Assembly: GCF_022410515.1 (NCBI RefSeq)
Contig: NZ_JACSDI010000005.1
Span: 1 to 64,000 of the forward strand
Length of the DNA stretch: 64,000 bases
Direction of reading: 5' to 3'
From: Shewanella cutis
GTDB taxonomy: Bacteria > Pseudomonadota > Gammaproteobacteria > Enterobacterales > Shewanellaceae
Both the position numbers and the translations under genes were made by a program. The notes under the pieces are model-generated. The model was given only the letters and a program-made list of their open reading frames with translations. It was not told where the DNA came from and made no database searches. The stretch's first letter is position 1. Each line of letters starts with the position of its first letter. Shown one piece after another: positions 27,545-38,128 of the stretch.

Positions 27545-30500
27545 TTAGGCGGGCTCACACAGTTGCTTTGTCACCTTTTCAACTCTTACCGCACACACTT
27601 TATACTCGGGGATATAAGCCACGGGATCTAAGGCATTGATGGTGAGTTTGTTCGCTGCGGCTTCGACAAAATGGAACGGCAAGAACAGTACACCGGCTTG
27701 CGCGCGTTTAGTCACAAAGGCATCTATCTCAATCTCGCCGCGGCGGGTGATAAGGCTAATTCTGTCGCCATTATTAATCCCGAGTTGTTCGGCATCGTAG
27801 ACAGAAATCATCACTTTAGGTGCACCAAGTAAGTCCAGCCCGAGCGTTTTGCGCGTTAAGGTGCCCGTATGGAATTGCTCCAATAAACGCCCCGTCGAGA
27901 GCGTAAGTGGATACTCGCTACAGGGCATTTCAGCAGGCAGGCGATAACTGACGGGCGTAAATAAGCCTAAACCGCGGGTGAATTGGCTTTGGTGCATAAT
28001 CGGCGTTCCGGGATGGGTTTCATCTGGACAGGGCCATTGAATACCTTGAGGGATTTGACCATCCGCACCAGCGGTTAATCTCTCCCAAAGAATGCCGCGA
28101 TACTGTGGCGTTAATGCATTAATTTCAGCCCAAATTGCTGCTTCATCTTTGTAATCCCAGTTTGCGCCCATGGCATTAGCCAGCGCTTGTACGATTTGCC
28201 AATCGGGTAAGGCTTCCCCCGGTGAGGCAAGCGCTTGCTCGAGTCGCTGCACGCGACGTTCGGTGTTGGTAAAGTGGCCGCGTTTTTCCACAAATGCGGC
28301 GGCGGGTAAAACGACATGGGCAAGCTCGGCCGTCTCGGTTAAAAAGATATCCTGTACAACTAAAAACTCAATCTGGCTAAAGGCATTAAGCACATGGGCT
28401 TGGTCTGGGTCGCTCAGCACTGGGTTTTCACCCATCACATATAAGGCTTTGATTTTGCCCTTGGTAATGTCGTGCATCATATGGGTTGCTGTGACGCCAA
28501 TTTCCCCCGATAACGGCGTTTGCCAGTGGTTTTCGAAGCGCATTCTGGCATGAATATCCGTGACCTTTTGATAGCCTGTGAAGTAGTTGGGTAATGCACC
28601 CATATCGCAGGCACCTTGCACATTACTCTGGCCGCGCAGCGGATTGATACCCGCCCCTGTTACTCCGATATTGCCGCAGAGTAGTTGCAGGTTAGAAATG
28701 GCGGTGACGTTATCGTGGCCTGTCGTATGCTGAGTAATACCCATGGCGTAGTACACCGCCGTTTTTTGCGCTGTGCCTATGGTACGCGCGATGCGGGCGA
28801 TATCCTCAGCCTTAACACCTGTGATAAGTGCCGCGTTTTCAAGGGAGTAATCCTCCTTGGTAAGCTCGGCATACAGTGCCTCAATGCCTTCGGTACGCTC
28901 GGCGATATAGTCTTTATCCTGCCAATTATTGCGAATAATCTCCGCCATGATGGCGTTTAATAGCATCACATCCGTGCCCGGTCTGTGGGCAACATAGAGT
29001 TCGGCCTTTTCTGCTATGCCTACGCGTTTCGGGTCGGCCACGATTAATCGTGCGCCGTGCTGCATTACCGCCTGCTGGATTTTTGAGGCAATAATCGGGT
29101 GGGCGCAGGTGGTATCGGAACCCAGAATAAAAATGACGTCGGAGTCCTTAATACTAGGAATATCATTGGTCATCGCGCCACTACCAATACTCTGCTGTAA
29201 GCCCGTTACCGTCGAGGAGTGGCATAGGCGGGCGCAGTGATCGATATTATTGGTACCAAGAACGCTACGAACAAACTTTTGCAGTACAAAGTTATCTTCG
29301 TTGGTGGCTTTGGCCGAGGCGAGACTTGCTAAGGCATTGCTGCCATCTTTTTGTTTTATCTCACTTAAGCGTTTTGCTACATAGTCGATAGCATCAGACC
29401 AACTACAAGGTTGCAGCTTGCCGTTTTTACGAATTAGTGGGGTGGTGAGGCGTTTGTCGCTATGAATAAAATCGAAGCCAAAACGTCCTTTAACACATAA
29501 CATGCCTTGGTTAACGACCGAGTCTTTGTTGCCTTCGATATGGCGAATGCGATTGGTGCTGGGGTCGATTTTAAGATCCAGACGACAGCCTACACCGCAG
29601 TAAGTACAAATCGTCGAGGCGGTTTTAAGCGCTGTTTTATCGCCTTGGCGTTTGTCCCGCGCATCGACCAGTGCGCCAGTGGGACACACTTGCACGCAGT
29701 TGCCACATTGTACACAGAGACTATCGGCCATACTTGCGCTAAAGCCAACTCTCGGCGCGCGGCGCACGTGGCTTTGACTGATGCCCTGTGGCAGCGCCTG
29801 ATAGGAATCTTCGGTAAATTGGATGGCGCAGTGACCACTCTGCTGCTGGCACACATCAACGCATTTGCCGCAGCTAATACAACGGTTAGCATCGAATTGA
29901 ATAAAGGGTGAACTCTTATCTACGCTGAAATGCCTTGCATTTTCAGTGGCTAAGCTTTTGCTCTCAACACCGTAATCCGTAGCGTAATCCCTGAGTTTAC
30001 AGTCGGTATTGGCTTGGCAAGCGCACTCAAGGCAACGCGCAGCTTCTTGCATCGCCGCATCTGCGGGAAAGCCCAATTCCACTTCACTGTAATTGAGCAG
30101 CCGTTGCAGCGCCGTGAGTTCGGGCATTTTTAAGCGGGGCTGACGTTTTGTATGGGGATAGAGGGTTGAACTTGCTTCTGCTGATTTGACCTCAGCCTGT
30201 TTAAGGGGGCCCGGAATGGTTTTTACCGAGTTAAATTCATGGGCATGTAAATCGCAGCTAAGGCCAATTTGAAGCATTTTATCAATGGCTTTTGCTGCTT
30301 TTCGGCCATCACCAATGGCGGCAACGGCAGTGGCTGGGCCGCGGCGGGCATCGCCCATCACAAACAGCTTTTCCACGCCCGATGACATGGTTTGCTCACA
30401 ACCCATTAGCGTGTTCCAACGGCTCAGCGCCAGTTCGCCATGGCTGAGTTGCCCCATAGGATCCTGCATAAAGCTCAGGTCTGGCGCTTGAGATACGGCG

Positions 30501-31831
30501 GCAATGACAGTGTCAAAGGTTTCGGTAAAGGTTTCCCCTGTGTCTACTGGCGCGCGTCTGCCCGAGGCATCGGCTTCGCCGAGCGTCATTTTGCTAAAGG
30601 TGACCGACTGTACTCGTCCGTTTTCATCACTATGATTTTCAATGGGATTGGTTAAGAAGTGAAACTTCACTCCTTCAACTTCGGCCTCGTGCACTTCGTA
30701 GGCTTCAGCGGGCATTTCGGCGCGGGTACGGCGGTAGATTAAGGTGACATCGCAGCCTTCGCGCACCGCTGTGCGAGCACAATCTATGGCGGTGTTGCCG
30801 CCGCCAATTACTGCCACTTTTTTTCCAAGCTTCAATTGCTTATCGAGACAATGGTCCTTAAGAAAATCCACCCCAAGGTAACAGCCTGCTAGCTCGGAGC
30901 CTTTATAGTGCATCGGCACCGCTTTTTGGGCGCCGATGGCAAGGCACACGGCATCAAAATCAGTGACCAACTGGTTTAAATGGATCTCATGACCTAGGCG
31001 CATTTGGGTATGAATGGTTAACCCATTACGACACAGCAACTCAATTTCTTTATCGAGAATATCCTTGGGTAAACGGTATTCGGGAATACCATAGCGCAGC
31101 CAGCCGCCAGCCTTGGGCATGGCTTCAAAAATCTCAACATTATGCCCTTGGTTTGACAGGTAATAACCGGCGCTTAAGCCCGCAGGACCCGCGCCAATAA
31201 TGGCAATCTTTTTACCGGTGTCTGCGAGGCGTGGTGGTTGATAACTGCCGCCTTGTTCATCGTCGGCCAAGTCTAAATCGGCGGCGTGGCGCTTAAGTTG
31301 GCGAATGGCAATCGGGTCGTCGACGAGACCGCGGCGGCATTCGGTTTCGCAAAACGCGGGGCAGACTCGGCCAATCGACAACGGTAGCGGAAGGGTGTCT
31401 TTTATGACTCTAATCGCTTGGGTATGGTCGCCCTGGGCAATGTGGTAGAGGTAACTTTGCACATCGACGCCCGCAGGGCAGGCCTGTTGGCAGGGCGCTT
31501 CACAATCGGCAAAGTGATCGCTCAAAATAGCGCTTAATGCTGCTTGGCGTTGTTTGGTTAAAAACGCCGATTGGGTGATGACTTTCATGCCGGTTTGGAC
31601 TGGTGTTTCGCAGGCTTTTACGCAGCGCAGACTCGCATCGCTATTTTCAATTTGTACTACACATAAATCACAGGCCTGTTTATCAGGCTGGGGATTGGTG
31701 CCCAATTGAGAGGATGCGTCAGTGGGATCGCACAGGCTGGGAATAGCAATGCCAGCCTTACGAGCGGCGTGTAATAGGTTATCGCTCGGCTCGGCCGAGA
31801 CTATCTTATTGTCGATTCGAAGTTCTATCAT
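27545..31831 (-). CDS. single-chain formate dehydrogenase fused to ferredoxin and GltD-like NAD(P)H flavoprotein modules
   Basis: Cytoplasmic 1428-residue protein. In order: a 2Fe-2S ferredoxin domain (about 1-80, Cys34 first), a cysteine-rich GltD N-terminal Fe-S domain (about 100-195), and a GltD-like NAD(P)/FAD domain with GAGPAGLS near 213 and VIGGGNTAID near 343. Two 4Fe-4S centres follow (CISCGKC from 651, CVQCGNC from 706), then the 4Fe-4S of a molybdopterin enzyme (CTYCGVGC from 742). The molybdenum ligand is Cys870 (RLCHSS), where E. coli FdhF has selenocysteine. The C-terminus is a bis-MGD-binding domain. It should couple formate/CO2 to NAD(P)H in a single chain. No accessory fdhD or second subunit is adjacent. 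Confidence 0.88.
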   Translation of the reverse strand: MIELRIDNKIVSAEPSDNLLHAARKAGIAIPSLCDPTDASSQLGTNPQPDKQACDLCVVQIENSDASLRCVKACETPVQTGMKVITQSAFLTKQRQAALSAILSDHFADCEAPCQQACPAGVDVQSYLYHIAQGDHTQAIRVIKDTLPLPLSIGRVCPAFCETECRRGLVDDPIAIRQLKRHAADLDLADDEQGGSYQPPRLADTGKKIAIIGAGPAGLSAGYYLSNQGHNVEIFEAMPKAGGWLRYGIPEYRLPKDILDKEIELLCRNGLTIHTQMRLGHEIHLNQLVTDFDAVCLAIGAQKAVPMHYKGSELAGCYLGVDFLKDHCLDKQLKLGKKVAVIGGGNTAIDCARTAVREGCDVTLIYRRTRAEMPAEAYEVHEAEVEGVKFHFLTNPIENHSDENGRVQSVTFSKMTLGEADASGRRAPVDTGETFTETFDTVIAAVSQAPDLSFMQDPMGQLSHGELALSRWNTLMGCEQTMSSGVEKLFVMGDARRGPATAVAAIGDGRKAAKAIDKMLQIGLSCDLHAHEFNSVKTIPGPLKQAEVKSAEASSTLYPHTKRQPRLKMPELTALQRLLNYSEVELGFPADAAMQEAARCLECACQANTDCKLRDYATDYGVESKSLATENARHFSVDKSSPFIQFDANRCISCGKCVDVCQQQSGHCAIQFTEDSYQALPQGISQSHVRRAPRVGFSASMADSLCVQCGNCVQVCPTGALVDARDKRQGDKTALKTASTICTYCGVGCRLDLKIDPSTNRIRHIEGNKDSVVNQGMLCVKGRFGFDFIHSDKRLTTPLIRKNGKLQPCSWSDAIDYVAKRLSEIKQKDGSNALASLASAKATNEDNFVLQKFVRSVLGTNNIDHCARLCHSSTVTGLQQSIGSGAMTNDIPSIKDSDVIFILGSDTTCAHPIIASKIQQAVMQHGARLIVADPKRVGIAEKAELYVAHRPGTDVMLLNAIMAEIIRNNWQDKDYIAERTEGIEALYAELTKEDYSLENAALITGVKAEDIARIARTIGTAQKTAVYYAMGITQHTTGHDNVTAISNLQLLCGNIGVTGAGINPLRGQSNVQGACDMGALPNYFTGYQKVTDIHARMRFENHWQTPLSGEIGVTATHMMHDITKGKIKALYVMGENPVLSDPDQAHVLNAFSQIEFLVVQDIFLTETAELAHVVLPAAAFVEKRGHFTNTERRVQRLEQALASPGEALPDWQIVQALANAMGANWDYKDEAAIWAEINALTPQYRGILWERLTAGADGQIPQGIQWPCPDETHPGTPIMHQSQFTRGLGLFTPVSYRLPAEMPCSEYPLTLSTGRLLEQFHTGTLTRKTLGLDLLGAPKVMISVYDAEQLGINNGDRISLITRRGEIEIDAFVTKRAQAGVLFLPFHFVEAAANKLTINALDPVAYIPEYKVCAVRVEKVTKQLCEPA

Positions 31832-32356
31832 CCCAAGGCCTTTTATATTTGTAGGGTGCTTGCTGCATAGCGTAAAGCGGCAGGCTTAAGGTGGATTTGA
31901 GTATAACTAGAGCGCTTTAGAAGACGCTTATGGGCGAGGGAAGTTTGATGCTAATTTGCCGCGCTTATCACAAACTCATCGTAGATTGTGCGCTGTTAAA
32001 GCTTTGCGGGAGGAATATTGTGATTATCTTGGCATTTTAAGTGGGTTGTATTCGTATCTTGTTTAATCAATAAGTATTTTTAGTGGTTACTACTATTTTG
32101 ACTTTACTATTCTCAGCGGAGCTGGGCATCAAGCTGGCAATTTTATGTAAGATCACAGTCTTAACTGGGCTTTGTCTGTTAATCTCACACCGCTAGCTGT
32201 GCTTTTTATGCTTAGAAAATCGCAGCGAAAGGCCAACACGCCCTAGGTTTACCAGCGTTGTTAGGTTAAAATGCGCGGTTGCAATTACCGTTAAGCGCCG
32301 CCTCCTTTGATGGAAACTCCATTGAAACGGCAAAAATAAAGCGAAGTTAAAAATCC
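31832..32356. other. intergenic region, divergent fdh / prfB
   Basis: About 525 bp with no recognised gene. I saw no riboswitch, tRNA or convincing operator. No open frame with a usable ribosome-binding site was noted. It should contain the promoters of both the formate dehydrogenase gene and prfB. Confidence 0.5.
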
Positions 32357-33455
32357 ATGTTTGAAGTTAATCCAGTAAAATTCAAAATTAAGGAGCTTGC
32401 CGAGCGTACGCAGCTTCTTAGGGGGTATCTTTGACTACGATGCTAAGCATGAGCGTCTAGAAGAAGTCAGCCGTGAACTTGAAAGTTCTGAGGTGTGGAA
32501 CGAGCCTGAACGTGCTCAAGCCCTAGGTAAAGAGCGCGCTAGCCTCGAAGCCGTTGTCAAAACTATCGATGATATGGACTCAGGTCTTGAAGACGTTGAA
32601 GGTCTACTTGAGCTTGCCATCGAAGAAGAAGACGAAGACACCTTCAATGAAACCACCAAAGAGCTGGATTATTTAGAGAGCCGTTTGGCTGAACTCGAAT
32701 TCCGCCGTATGTTCTCTGGTCCACAGGACGCCTCAAACTGTTACTTAGACATTCAGTCGGGCAGTGGTGGTACTGAGGCGCAAGATTGGGCCAACATGGT
32801 ACTGCGTATGTATCTGCGTTGGGGCGAAGCCCACGGATTCAGCCCTGAGCTGATGGAAGTGACCGACGGTGACGTGGCCGGTATTAAGGGCGCGACCATT
32901 AAGTTTACCGGTGAGTATGCCTTTGGTTGGTTACGTACCGAAACTGGCGTGCACCGTTTAGTGCGTAAATCGCCATTTGACTCATCGGGTCGTCGCCACA
33001 CGTCTTTCTGCTCGGTATTCGTTTACCCTGAGATTGATGACGATATCACCATCGATATCAACCCTGCTGACTTACGTATCGACGTATACCGCGCCTCGGG
33101 TGCGGGTGGTCAGCACGTTAACCGAACCGAATCTGCGGTACGTATTACCCACTTACCGACCAACACGGTAGTGCAGTGCCAGAACGACCGTTCACAGCAC
33201 AAGAACAAAGATTCGGCGATGAAACAGTTAAAAGCCAAACTGTTCGAATTAGAAATGCATAAGCAAAATGCCGAAAAGCAAGCCGCTGAAGATGCCAAAT
33301 CCGACATCGGTTGGGGCAGCCAAATTCGTTCTTATGTATTGGATGATTCCCGTATTAAAGACTTACGCACTAGCGTGGAGACGCGCAATACCCAAGCGGT
33401 ACTCGATGGCGATCTGGACAAGTTTATCGAAGCCAGTTTGAAATCAGGGCTGTAA
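32357..33455 (+). CDS. prfB: peptide chain release factor 2, with programmed +1 frameshift
   Basis: Release factor RF2, which terminates at UGA and UAA. The protein is made as 25 codons from ATG 32357, then a +1 shift at CTT TGA C (in-frame TGA at 32432-32434), then frame 32433-33455, giving 365 residues as in E. coli. The shift site has its internal Shine-Dalgarno-like AGGGGG (32420-32425) three bases before CTT. The UGA-reading tripeptide SPF (VRKSPFDSS) and catalytic GGQ (GAGGQHVN) are visible. Autoregulation: low RF2 promotes frameshifting. Followed closely by lysS, the usual order. Confidence 0.98.
32420..32434 (+). promoter_or_regulatory. prfB +1 frameshift signal
   Basis: AGGGGG (internal Shine-Dalgarno), TAT spacer, slippery CTT followed by TGA C. 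This is the conserved prfB recoding signal. Confidence 0.98.
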
Positions 33456-33484
33456 TTAATTCAAAGGTATAGACGAGAAATAAC

Positions 33485-34987
33485 ATGACTGAACAAGTAC
33501 AAGATGAAAACAAACTGATTGCCGAGCGTCGTGCCAAGCTAGACAGCATTCGCCCGAACTGCAGCGCTAATGCTCACCCTAATACCTTCCGTCGCACCCA
33601 TAAAGCGGCTGAGTTGCAGGAAAAATACGGTCAAAACACGAAGGAAGAACTCGAAGCCTTAGGTTTTAGAACCAGCATCGCTGGCCGTATCATGGCAAAA
33701 CGTGGCCCATTCCTGGTGATCCAAGACGTGTCTGGTCGTATCCAAGCTTACGCTGAAAAGGGCGTTCAAGCGGATCTAAAGGATCGTTACCAAGGTCTGG
33801 ATATCGGTGACATCATCGGCGTAACTGGTCAGTTGCACTTGTCTGGTAAAGGCGATCTGTACGTCAACATGGAAGAGTATCAACTGCTGACTAAAGCACT
33901 GCGCCCTCTGCCAGAAAAATTCCACGGCTTAACTGACCAAGAAACCCGTTACCGCCAACGTTATGTTGACTTAATCGTTAACGAAGAATCTCGTCAAGCC
34001 TTCGTAATGCGTTCAAAAGTGGTTGCTGCTATCCGTAACTTTATGATCAAAAAAGAGTTCATGGAAGTTGAAACCCCAATGATGCACGTGATCCCAGGCG
34101 GCGCTTCAGCGCGTCCATTTATCACTCACCACAATGCGCTGGACATGCCAATGTACCTGCGTATCGCGCCAGAGTTATACCTCAAGCGTTTAGTGGTAGG
34201 TGGTTTTGAGCGTGTGTTCGAAATCAACCGTAACTTCCGTAACGAAGGTCTGTCGCCACGCCATAACCCAGAATTCACTATGATGGAATTCTATATGGCC
34301 TATGCTGACTACAAAGATCTGATGGACTTAACCGAAGAACTGTTAAGCTCTATCGCGATTGAACTGTTAGGCAGTGCGCAAATGCCATACGGCGAGCACA
34401 CCGTTGATTTCGGTGGCCCATACGCTCGTTTAAGCATGTTAGAAGCGATTCAGAAGTACAATCCTGACAACGCGACTATCCAAGCCATGACTTACGAGCA
34501 AGTGAAAGATCTTGAATTCATGCGTGAACTGGCTATCAGCCTAGGCATCAAGATCGAGAAGTTCTGGACCTGTGGTCAACTATTAGAAGAAATCTTCGGT
34601 GAAACTGCTGAATGGCAGTTAATGCAACCGACCTTCATCACTGGCTACCCAGCGGACATTTCGCCACTGGCACGTCGTAACGATGACAATCACTTCATCA
34701 CCGACCGCTTTGAATTCTTCATCGGTGGCCGTGAAGTGGCTAACGGCTTTAGCGAATTAAACGATGCGCAGGACCAAGACAGCCGCTTTAAAGCGCAGGT
34801 TGACGCCAAAGACGCAGGTGACGACGAAGCCATGTTCTACGATGCAGACTACATCACTGCACTGGAACACGGTTTACCACCAACAGCGGGTCAAGGTATC
34901 GGTATCGACCGTTTAGTGATGCTATTCACTAACACTCACACTATCCGTGACGTGATCCTGTTCCCAGCAATGCGCCCACAAGCTTAA
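33485..34987 (+). CDS. lysS: lysyl-tRNA synthetase, class II
   Basis: Charges tRNA-Lys. The 500-residue length is standard. An N-terminal OB-fold anticodon-binding domain (about 65-150) is followed by a class II catalytic domain. Motif 2 is [14 protein letters not shown] and motif 3 is [10 protein letters not shown]. It lies 29 bp after prfB and is probably co-transcribed, as in many gammaproteobacteria. A strong terminator follows. Confidence 0.97.
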   Translation: MTEQVQDENKLIAERRAKLDSIRPNCSANAHPNTFRRTHKAAELQEKYGQNTKEELEALGFRTSIAGRIMAKRGPFLVIQDVSGRIQAYAEKGVQADLKDRYQGLDIGDIIGVTGQLHLSGKGDLYVNMEEYQLLTKALRPLPEKFHGLTDQETRYRQRYVDLIVNEESRQAFVMRSKVVAAIRNFMIKKEFMEVETPMMHVIPGGASARPFITHHNALDMPMYLRIAPELYLKRLVVGGFERVFEINRNFRNEGLSPRHNPEFTMMEFYMAYADYKDLMDLTEELLSSIAIELLGSAQMPYGEHTVDFGGPYARLSMLEAIQKYNPDNATIQAMTYEQVKDLEFMRELAISLGIKIEKFWTCGQLLEEIFGETAEWQLMQPTFITGYPADISPLARRNDDNHFITDRFEFFIGGREVANGFSELNDAQDQDSRFKAQVDAKDAGDDEAMFYDADYITALEHGLPPTAGQGIGIDRLVMLFTNTHTIRDVILFPAMRPQA

Positions 34988-35039
34988 TTGCTTATTGGGT
35001 TGCAGATAAAACCTGCGACCCAATGCATTGGATGAATAT

Positions 35040-35070
35040 AAAAAAACCAGCCTTTTGGCTGGTTTTTTTA
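35040..35070. terminator. intrinsic terminator after lysS
   Basis: Stem AACCAGCC / GGCTGGTT with a TTTT loop, flanked by an A-run before and a T-run after. It can act in both directions for the convergent lysS and VOC genes. Confidence 0.92.
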
Positions 35071-35092
35071 TGGGCTATTAAGAGTGAATGAC

Positions 35093-35593
35093 TTATTGAT
35101 AAGCACCACTGGCATAATGTAGCTCGTAACTATGGCTATAGATTTCGAGAATGTTGCCAAAGGGATCTTCCATATAGATCATGCGGTACGGCTTTTCGCC
35201 TGGATAGTAATATCTTGGTTCCTTCATGCGTTTTTTCCCTCCAGCGGCGACAATTTTTTCAGCCAACTCTTCTAGGTTTGGATCTTGAATACAAAAATGG
35301 AATACACCGGTTTTCCAATATTCAAAGTTGTTCTCTGGGTTTACTTGATTAGCAAATTGGAATAGTTCGACGCCAATTCTGTCGCCTGTTGATAAATGGG
35401 CAATTTTAAAAGATCCCCAATTCGGGCCAAATACATCGGTACACATTTCACCAATCGCCGAATTATCCTCGATGATTTCTGTGGGCTGCATAATCAAATA
35501 CCAGCCGAGTACCTCAGTATAAAACTTCACTGCGGCATCGAGGTCGGGCACAGAAATACCAATATGCGAAAAAGTACGTGGATACGGTTTCAT
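35093..35593 (-). CDS. VOC/glyoxalase family protein
   Basis: A 166-residue member of the vicinal-oxygen-chelate superfamily. Two beta-alpha-beta-beta-beta halves are visible: FSHIGISVPDLDAAVKFY at the start and GVFHFCIQDPNLEELAEKI in the middle, with a metal-binding ending DPFGNILEIYSHS. The likely metal ligands are His11, His96 and Glu in LEIY. It may act as a lyase, dioxygenase or dehalogenase; substrate is unknown. It is divergent from a LysR regulator 148-163 bp away, which probably controls it. Confidence 0.87.
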   Translation of the reverse strand: MKPYPRTFSHIGISVPDLDAAVKFYTEVLGWYLIMQPTEIIEDNSAIGEMCTDVFGPNWGSFKIAHLSTGDRIGVELFQFANQVNPENNFEYWKTGVFHFCIQDPNLEELAEKIVAAGGKKRMKEPRYYYPGEKPYRMIYMEDPFGNILEIYSHSYELHYASGAYQ

Positions 35594-35692
35594 ATTAACT
35601 CCTTACTGAGAATGGAATAAGCGCCAATGAAGCTGAACCATCACCGCCTCATTTTGTATAGGGTTAGTTTATGGTGTTGTATTGAATATTAA

Positions 35693-35723
35693 AAATTATC
35701 ATTTATTCTTATTTTGATAATTT
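35693..35723. promoter_or_regulatory. inverted-repeat candidate operator between VOC gene and LysR regulator
   Basis: AAATTATCA and TGATAATTT form a 9-bp inverted repeat with a 13-bp spacer. It lies in the divergent gap, in the place where a LysR-type protein would bind. Confidence 0.5.
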
Positions 35724-35756
35724 ATAGTTATTATTTGATGAGTGCTTGATTCGGAA

Positions 35757-36695
35757 ATGCTTATGCTTAATCAACAATGGTTAGCCACGTTCGTCAGCTT
35801 AGTTGAGGTTGGACACTTTACTCATACTGCCAATAAGCTGTTTATGACACAGCCGGGAGTTAGCCAACATATTAAAAAGCTTGAAGAACAAGTTGGTGTG
35901 CACCTATTGCTTAGAAAGGGTAAGCGGTTTGAATTAACGGAGGCGGGAGCCATTCTCTATCAACATGCTAGACAATATCAGCTAGCTGAAACAGAGCTGC
36001 TAGCGCGCTTGCAAACGGATAATGCCTATGTTGGCGAGTGTCGTTTTGGCTGTTCTGGGGCGATTGCGAGTTTGCTCTATCCCCATTTTCTTGAGCGTCA
36101 AATCCAGTACCCTGAGCTTTGCGTGAAGATAGAGGCGGCGCCCAATCAGCGAATCGTATCTGGCATTTTAACTAACCAGCTCGATATGGGCATAGTGACA
36201 AAACGAGGAGAGGAGGCCGATCTCACGTATCAAACCTTAGGTTACGCTGAGTTATCTTTGGTGCTCCCAAGCCAATATCTGGTTGATAAGATTGGCATTG
36301 AACTCCTTGAACAAATTGGCTTTATAGATCATCCAGATGGTGACTATTACCTCCAGCAAGTATTGCAGGCCAATTTTGGTGGGAGAGCGCCAATGGTGAA
36401 TTCTCGCCCTGGATCGCCAAGCAAAGCGCATACCATGGCTTTTACCCATCATATCCGCCGCACGGGTTATGTTAACCAACTGAGTCAAATTCTGCTGCCC
36501 GTAGCTAAAGGGCTAGGTTTTACAGTACTTCCCTTAAGTACGGTCAACGCCTTTATTCCAAGGGAGAGTCTATGGGCCGTTGATCTTGAACAAAAAGTGC
36601 AGGAGTCGCTGTATTTAGTGCATAATAGCACTCGACCTTTGCCATCACGCTTTGATGCTTTTATCGAGATGGCGGCTCGCTTAATTGCTAATTAA
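35757..36695 (+). CDS. LysR-type transcriptional regulator
   Basis: About 312 residues. The N-terminal winged helix-turn-helix (FVSLVEVGHFTHTANKLFMTQ through GVSQHIKKLEEQVG) is standard LysR. The C-terminal substrate-binding domain begins around residue 90. The start may be ATG at 35757 or 35763; GTG 35742 is also in frame. It is divergent from the VOC gene, with which it shares a palindrome. Effector unknown. Confidence 0.9.
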   Translation: MLMLNQQWLATFVSLVEVGHFTHTANKLFMTQPGVSQHIKKLEEQVGVHLLLRKGKRFELTEAGAILYQHARQYQLAETELLARLQTDNAYVGECRFGCSGAIASLLYPHFLERQIQYPELCVKIEAAPNQRIVSGILTNQLDMGIVTKRGEEADLTYQTLGYAELSLVLPSQYLVDKIGIELLEQIGFIDHPDGDYYLQQVLQANFGGRAPMVNSRPGSPSKAHTMAFTHHIRRTGYVNQLSQILLPVAKGLGFTVLPLSTVNAFIPRESLWAVDLEQKVQESLYLVHNSTRPLPSRFDAFIEMAARLIAN

Positions 36696-36988
36696 TAAGA
36701 AGGCAATAACCATTGATTAATGATGCTTTTTTAGTTTTTTACTCTATTTTTATCTTTATTAAAGGTTTGTTTGTTTGTTTATTTGATGTTTTTTGATTGT
36801 TGGTACTTTTTTTCTCAAGTGTTTTGGAACCAAAAACAAAGATGTTTTTATAATTTTTGCTTAAAAAGTGCTGATATTGCTGATAAAAGTGGCGTTCTGT
36901 TCTATTCCTTTCACCATATACCTCTTATACTTAGCCACAATCCTGTGCCGTAGCACATTCGACTTATTAACGACTCAGTGACATCTAC
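36696..36988. other. T-rich intergenic region
   Basis: About 290 bp with repeated TTTG/TTTA runs (36760-36790). It presumably carries the pbpG promoter. No hairpin terminator for the LysR gene was found. Confidence 0.4.
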
Positions 36989-37954
36989 ATGAAGATCTCT
37001 TATCTGCTTGGTAGTTTTATTTTGGTATGCAGCAGTTTAACTGTTGCCGCGACAGCGCATTCAGCCGATTCGGCCTCTGTCACTACAAAAAGCACCACCA
37101 CTAAAGCAACAACTCCTAAAAAAGCTAATACGAAGCAAGAAGTTGCGGCCAATAGTGCACTGGTGGTTGATCTTAAAACCAATGAAATTCTCTATTCCAG
37201 TAATCCTGATGCGGTGAGGCCAATTGCCTCAGTGACTAAGCTGATGACAGCCATGGTGACCTTAGACGCTAAGTTGCCGATGGATGAAAAGCTCACCATC
37301 AATATCAAGGATACTAAGGAAATGCGCGGTGTATATTCTCGGGTGCGCATAGGTAGTGAAATTAGCCGTAAAGAGATGTTATTGCTGACATTAATGTCAT
37401 CTGAAAACCGTGCAGCCGCAAGTCTTGCCCACCATTATCCCGGTGGGCATAAAGCTTTTATCAAGGCGATGAATGCTAAAGCCAAAGCCTTAGGGATGAA
37501 AAATAGCCGCTTTGTTGAGCCTACAGGGCTATCGGCGAAAAACGTATCCAGTGCGCGCGATTTAGTGGTGTTACTCAAGGCCAGCCAAGGTTATCCCATG
37601 TTAGGCCAGTTAAGCTCAACCGAAAAGAAAACCGTTACCTTTGGTAAGCCAAAGTACAGTCTTGATTTTAGAAATACTAACAGATTGGTTTATAAAGATA
37701 ATTGGGATATTCACCTCACCAAAACCGGCTTTACCAATGCAGCTGGCCATTGCCTTGTGATGCGTACTGAAATGGCCAAGCGTAAAGTGGCTTTTGTGGT
37801 GCTTGATGCCAAGGGTAAATATACCCACATGGCCGATGCCAACCGTTTACGCAACTGGCTAGAAACGGGTAAAGTCACGCCGATCCCAGCAGATGCTAAG
37901 CAATATAAAAAGCAGCGCAGTCAGCAGCAATTGGCTAAGGTCAGCGAGACCTAA
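36989..37954 (+). CDS. pbpG: D-alanyl-D-alanine endopeptidase (PBP7)
   Basis: Periplasmic low-molecular-weight penicillin-binding protein that cleaves D-Ala-mDAP cross-links in peptidoglycan. Signal peptide (about 1-25) is followed by a Thr/Lys-rich linker. The penicillin-binding motifs are all present: SxxK at Ser81 (SVTK), SEN at 138-140, KTG at 245-247. It is 321 residues, typical for PBP7 (S11 family). A terminator follows immediately. Confidence 0.94.
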   Translation: MKISYLLGSFILVCSSLTVAATAHSADSASVTTKSTTTKATTPKKANTKQEVAANSALVVDLKTNEILYSSNPDAVRPIASVTKLMTAMVTLDAKLPMDEKLTINIKDTKEMRGVYSRVRIGSEISRKEMLLLTLMSSENRAAASLAHHYPGGHKAFIKAMNAKAKALGMKNSRFVEPTGLSAKNVSSARDLVVLLKASQGYPMLGQLSSTEKKTVTFGKPKYSLDFRNTNRLVYKDNWDIHLTKTGFTNAAGHCLVMRTEMAKRKVAFVVLDAKGKYTHMADANRLRNWLETGKVTPIPADAKQYKKQRSQQQLAKVSET

Positions 37955-37984
37955 GATTTCCCTTTAAAATCATTAAATAAATAG

Positions 37985-38008
37985 GCCAGAAGCGATTCTG
38001 GCTTTTTT
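37985..38008 (+). terminator. intrinsic terminator after pbpG
   Basis: Stem GCCAGAA / TTCTGGC, loop GCGA, then six T, about 30 bp after the stop. Confidence 0.9.
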
Positions 38009-38128
38009 ATTGTCAATGCGGCATCCACTTAGTAAAGGACGATTAGCGACATCTAACACAACCATCAATTGACCCATATAAGGGTGCTTTGTGAGTTGAT
38101 TGGCCGTATCATTGGATGGTTTTCTACC

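Noticed and set aside
32357-32434. prfB as a frameshifted pseudogene
   Set aside because: The in-frame TGA is the conserved programmed frameshift site; the rest of the protein is intact.
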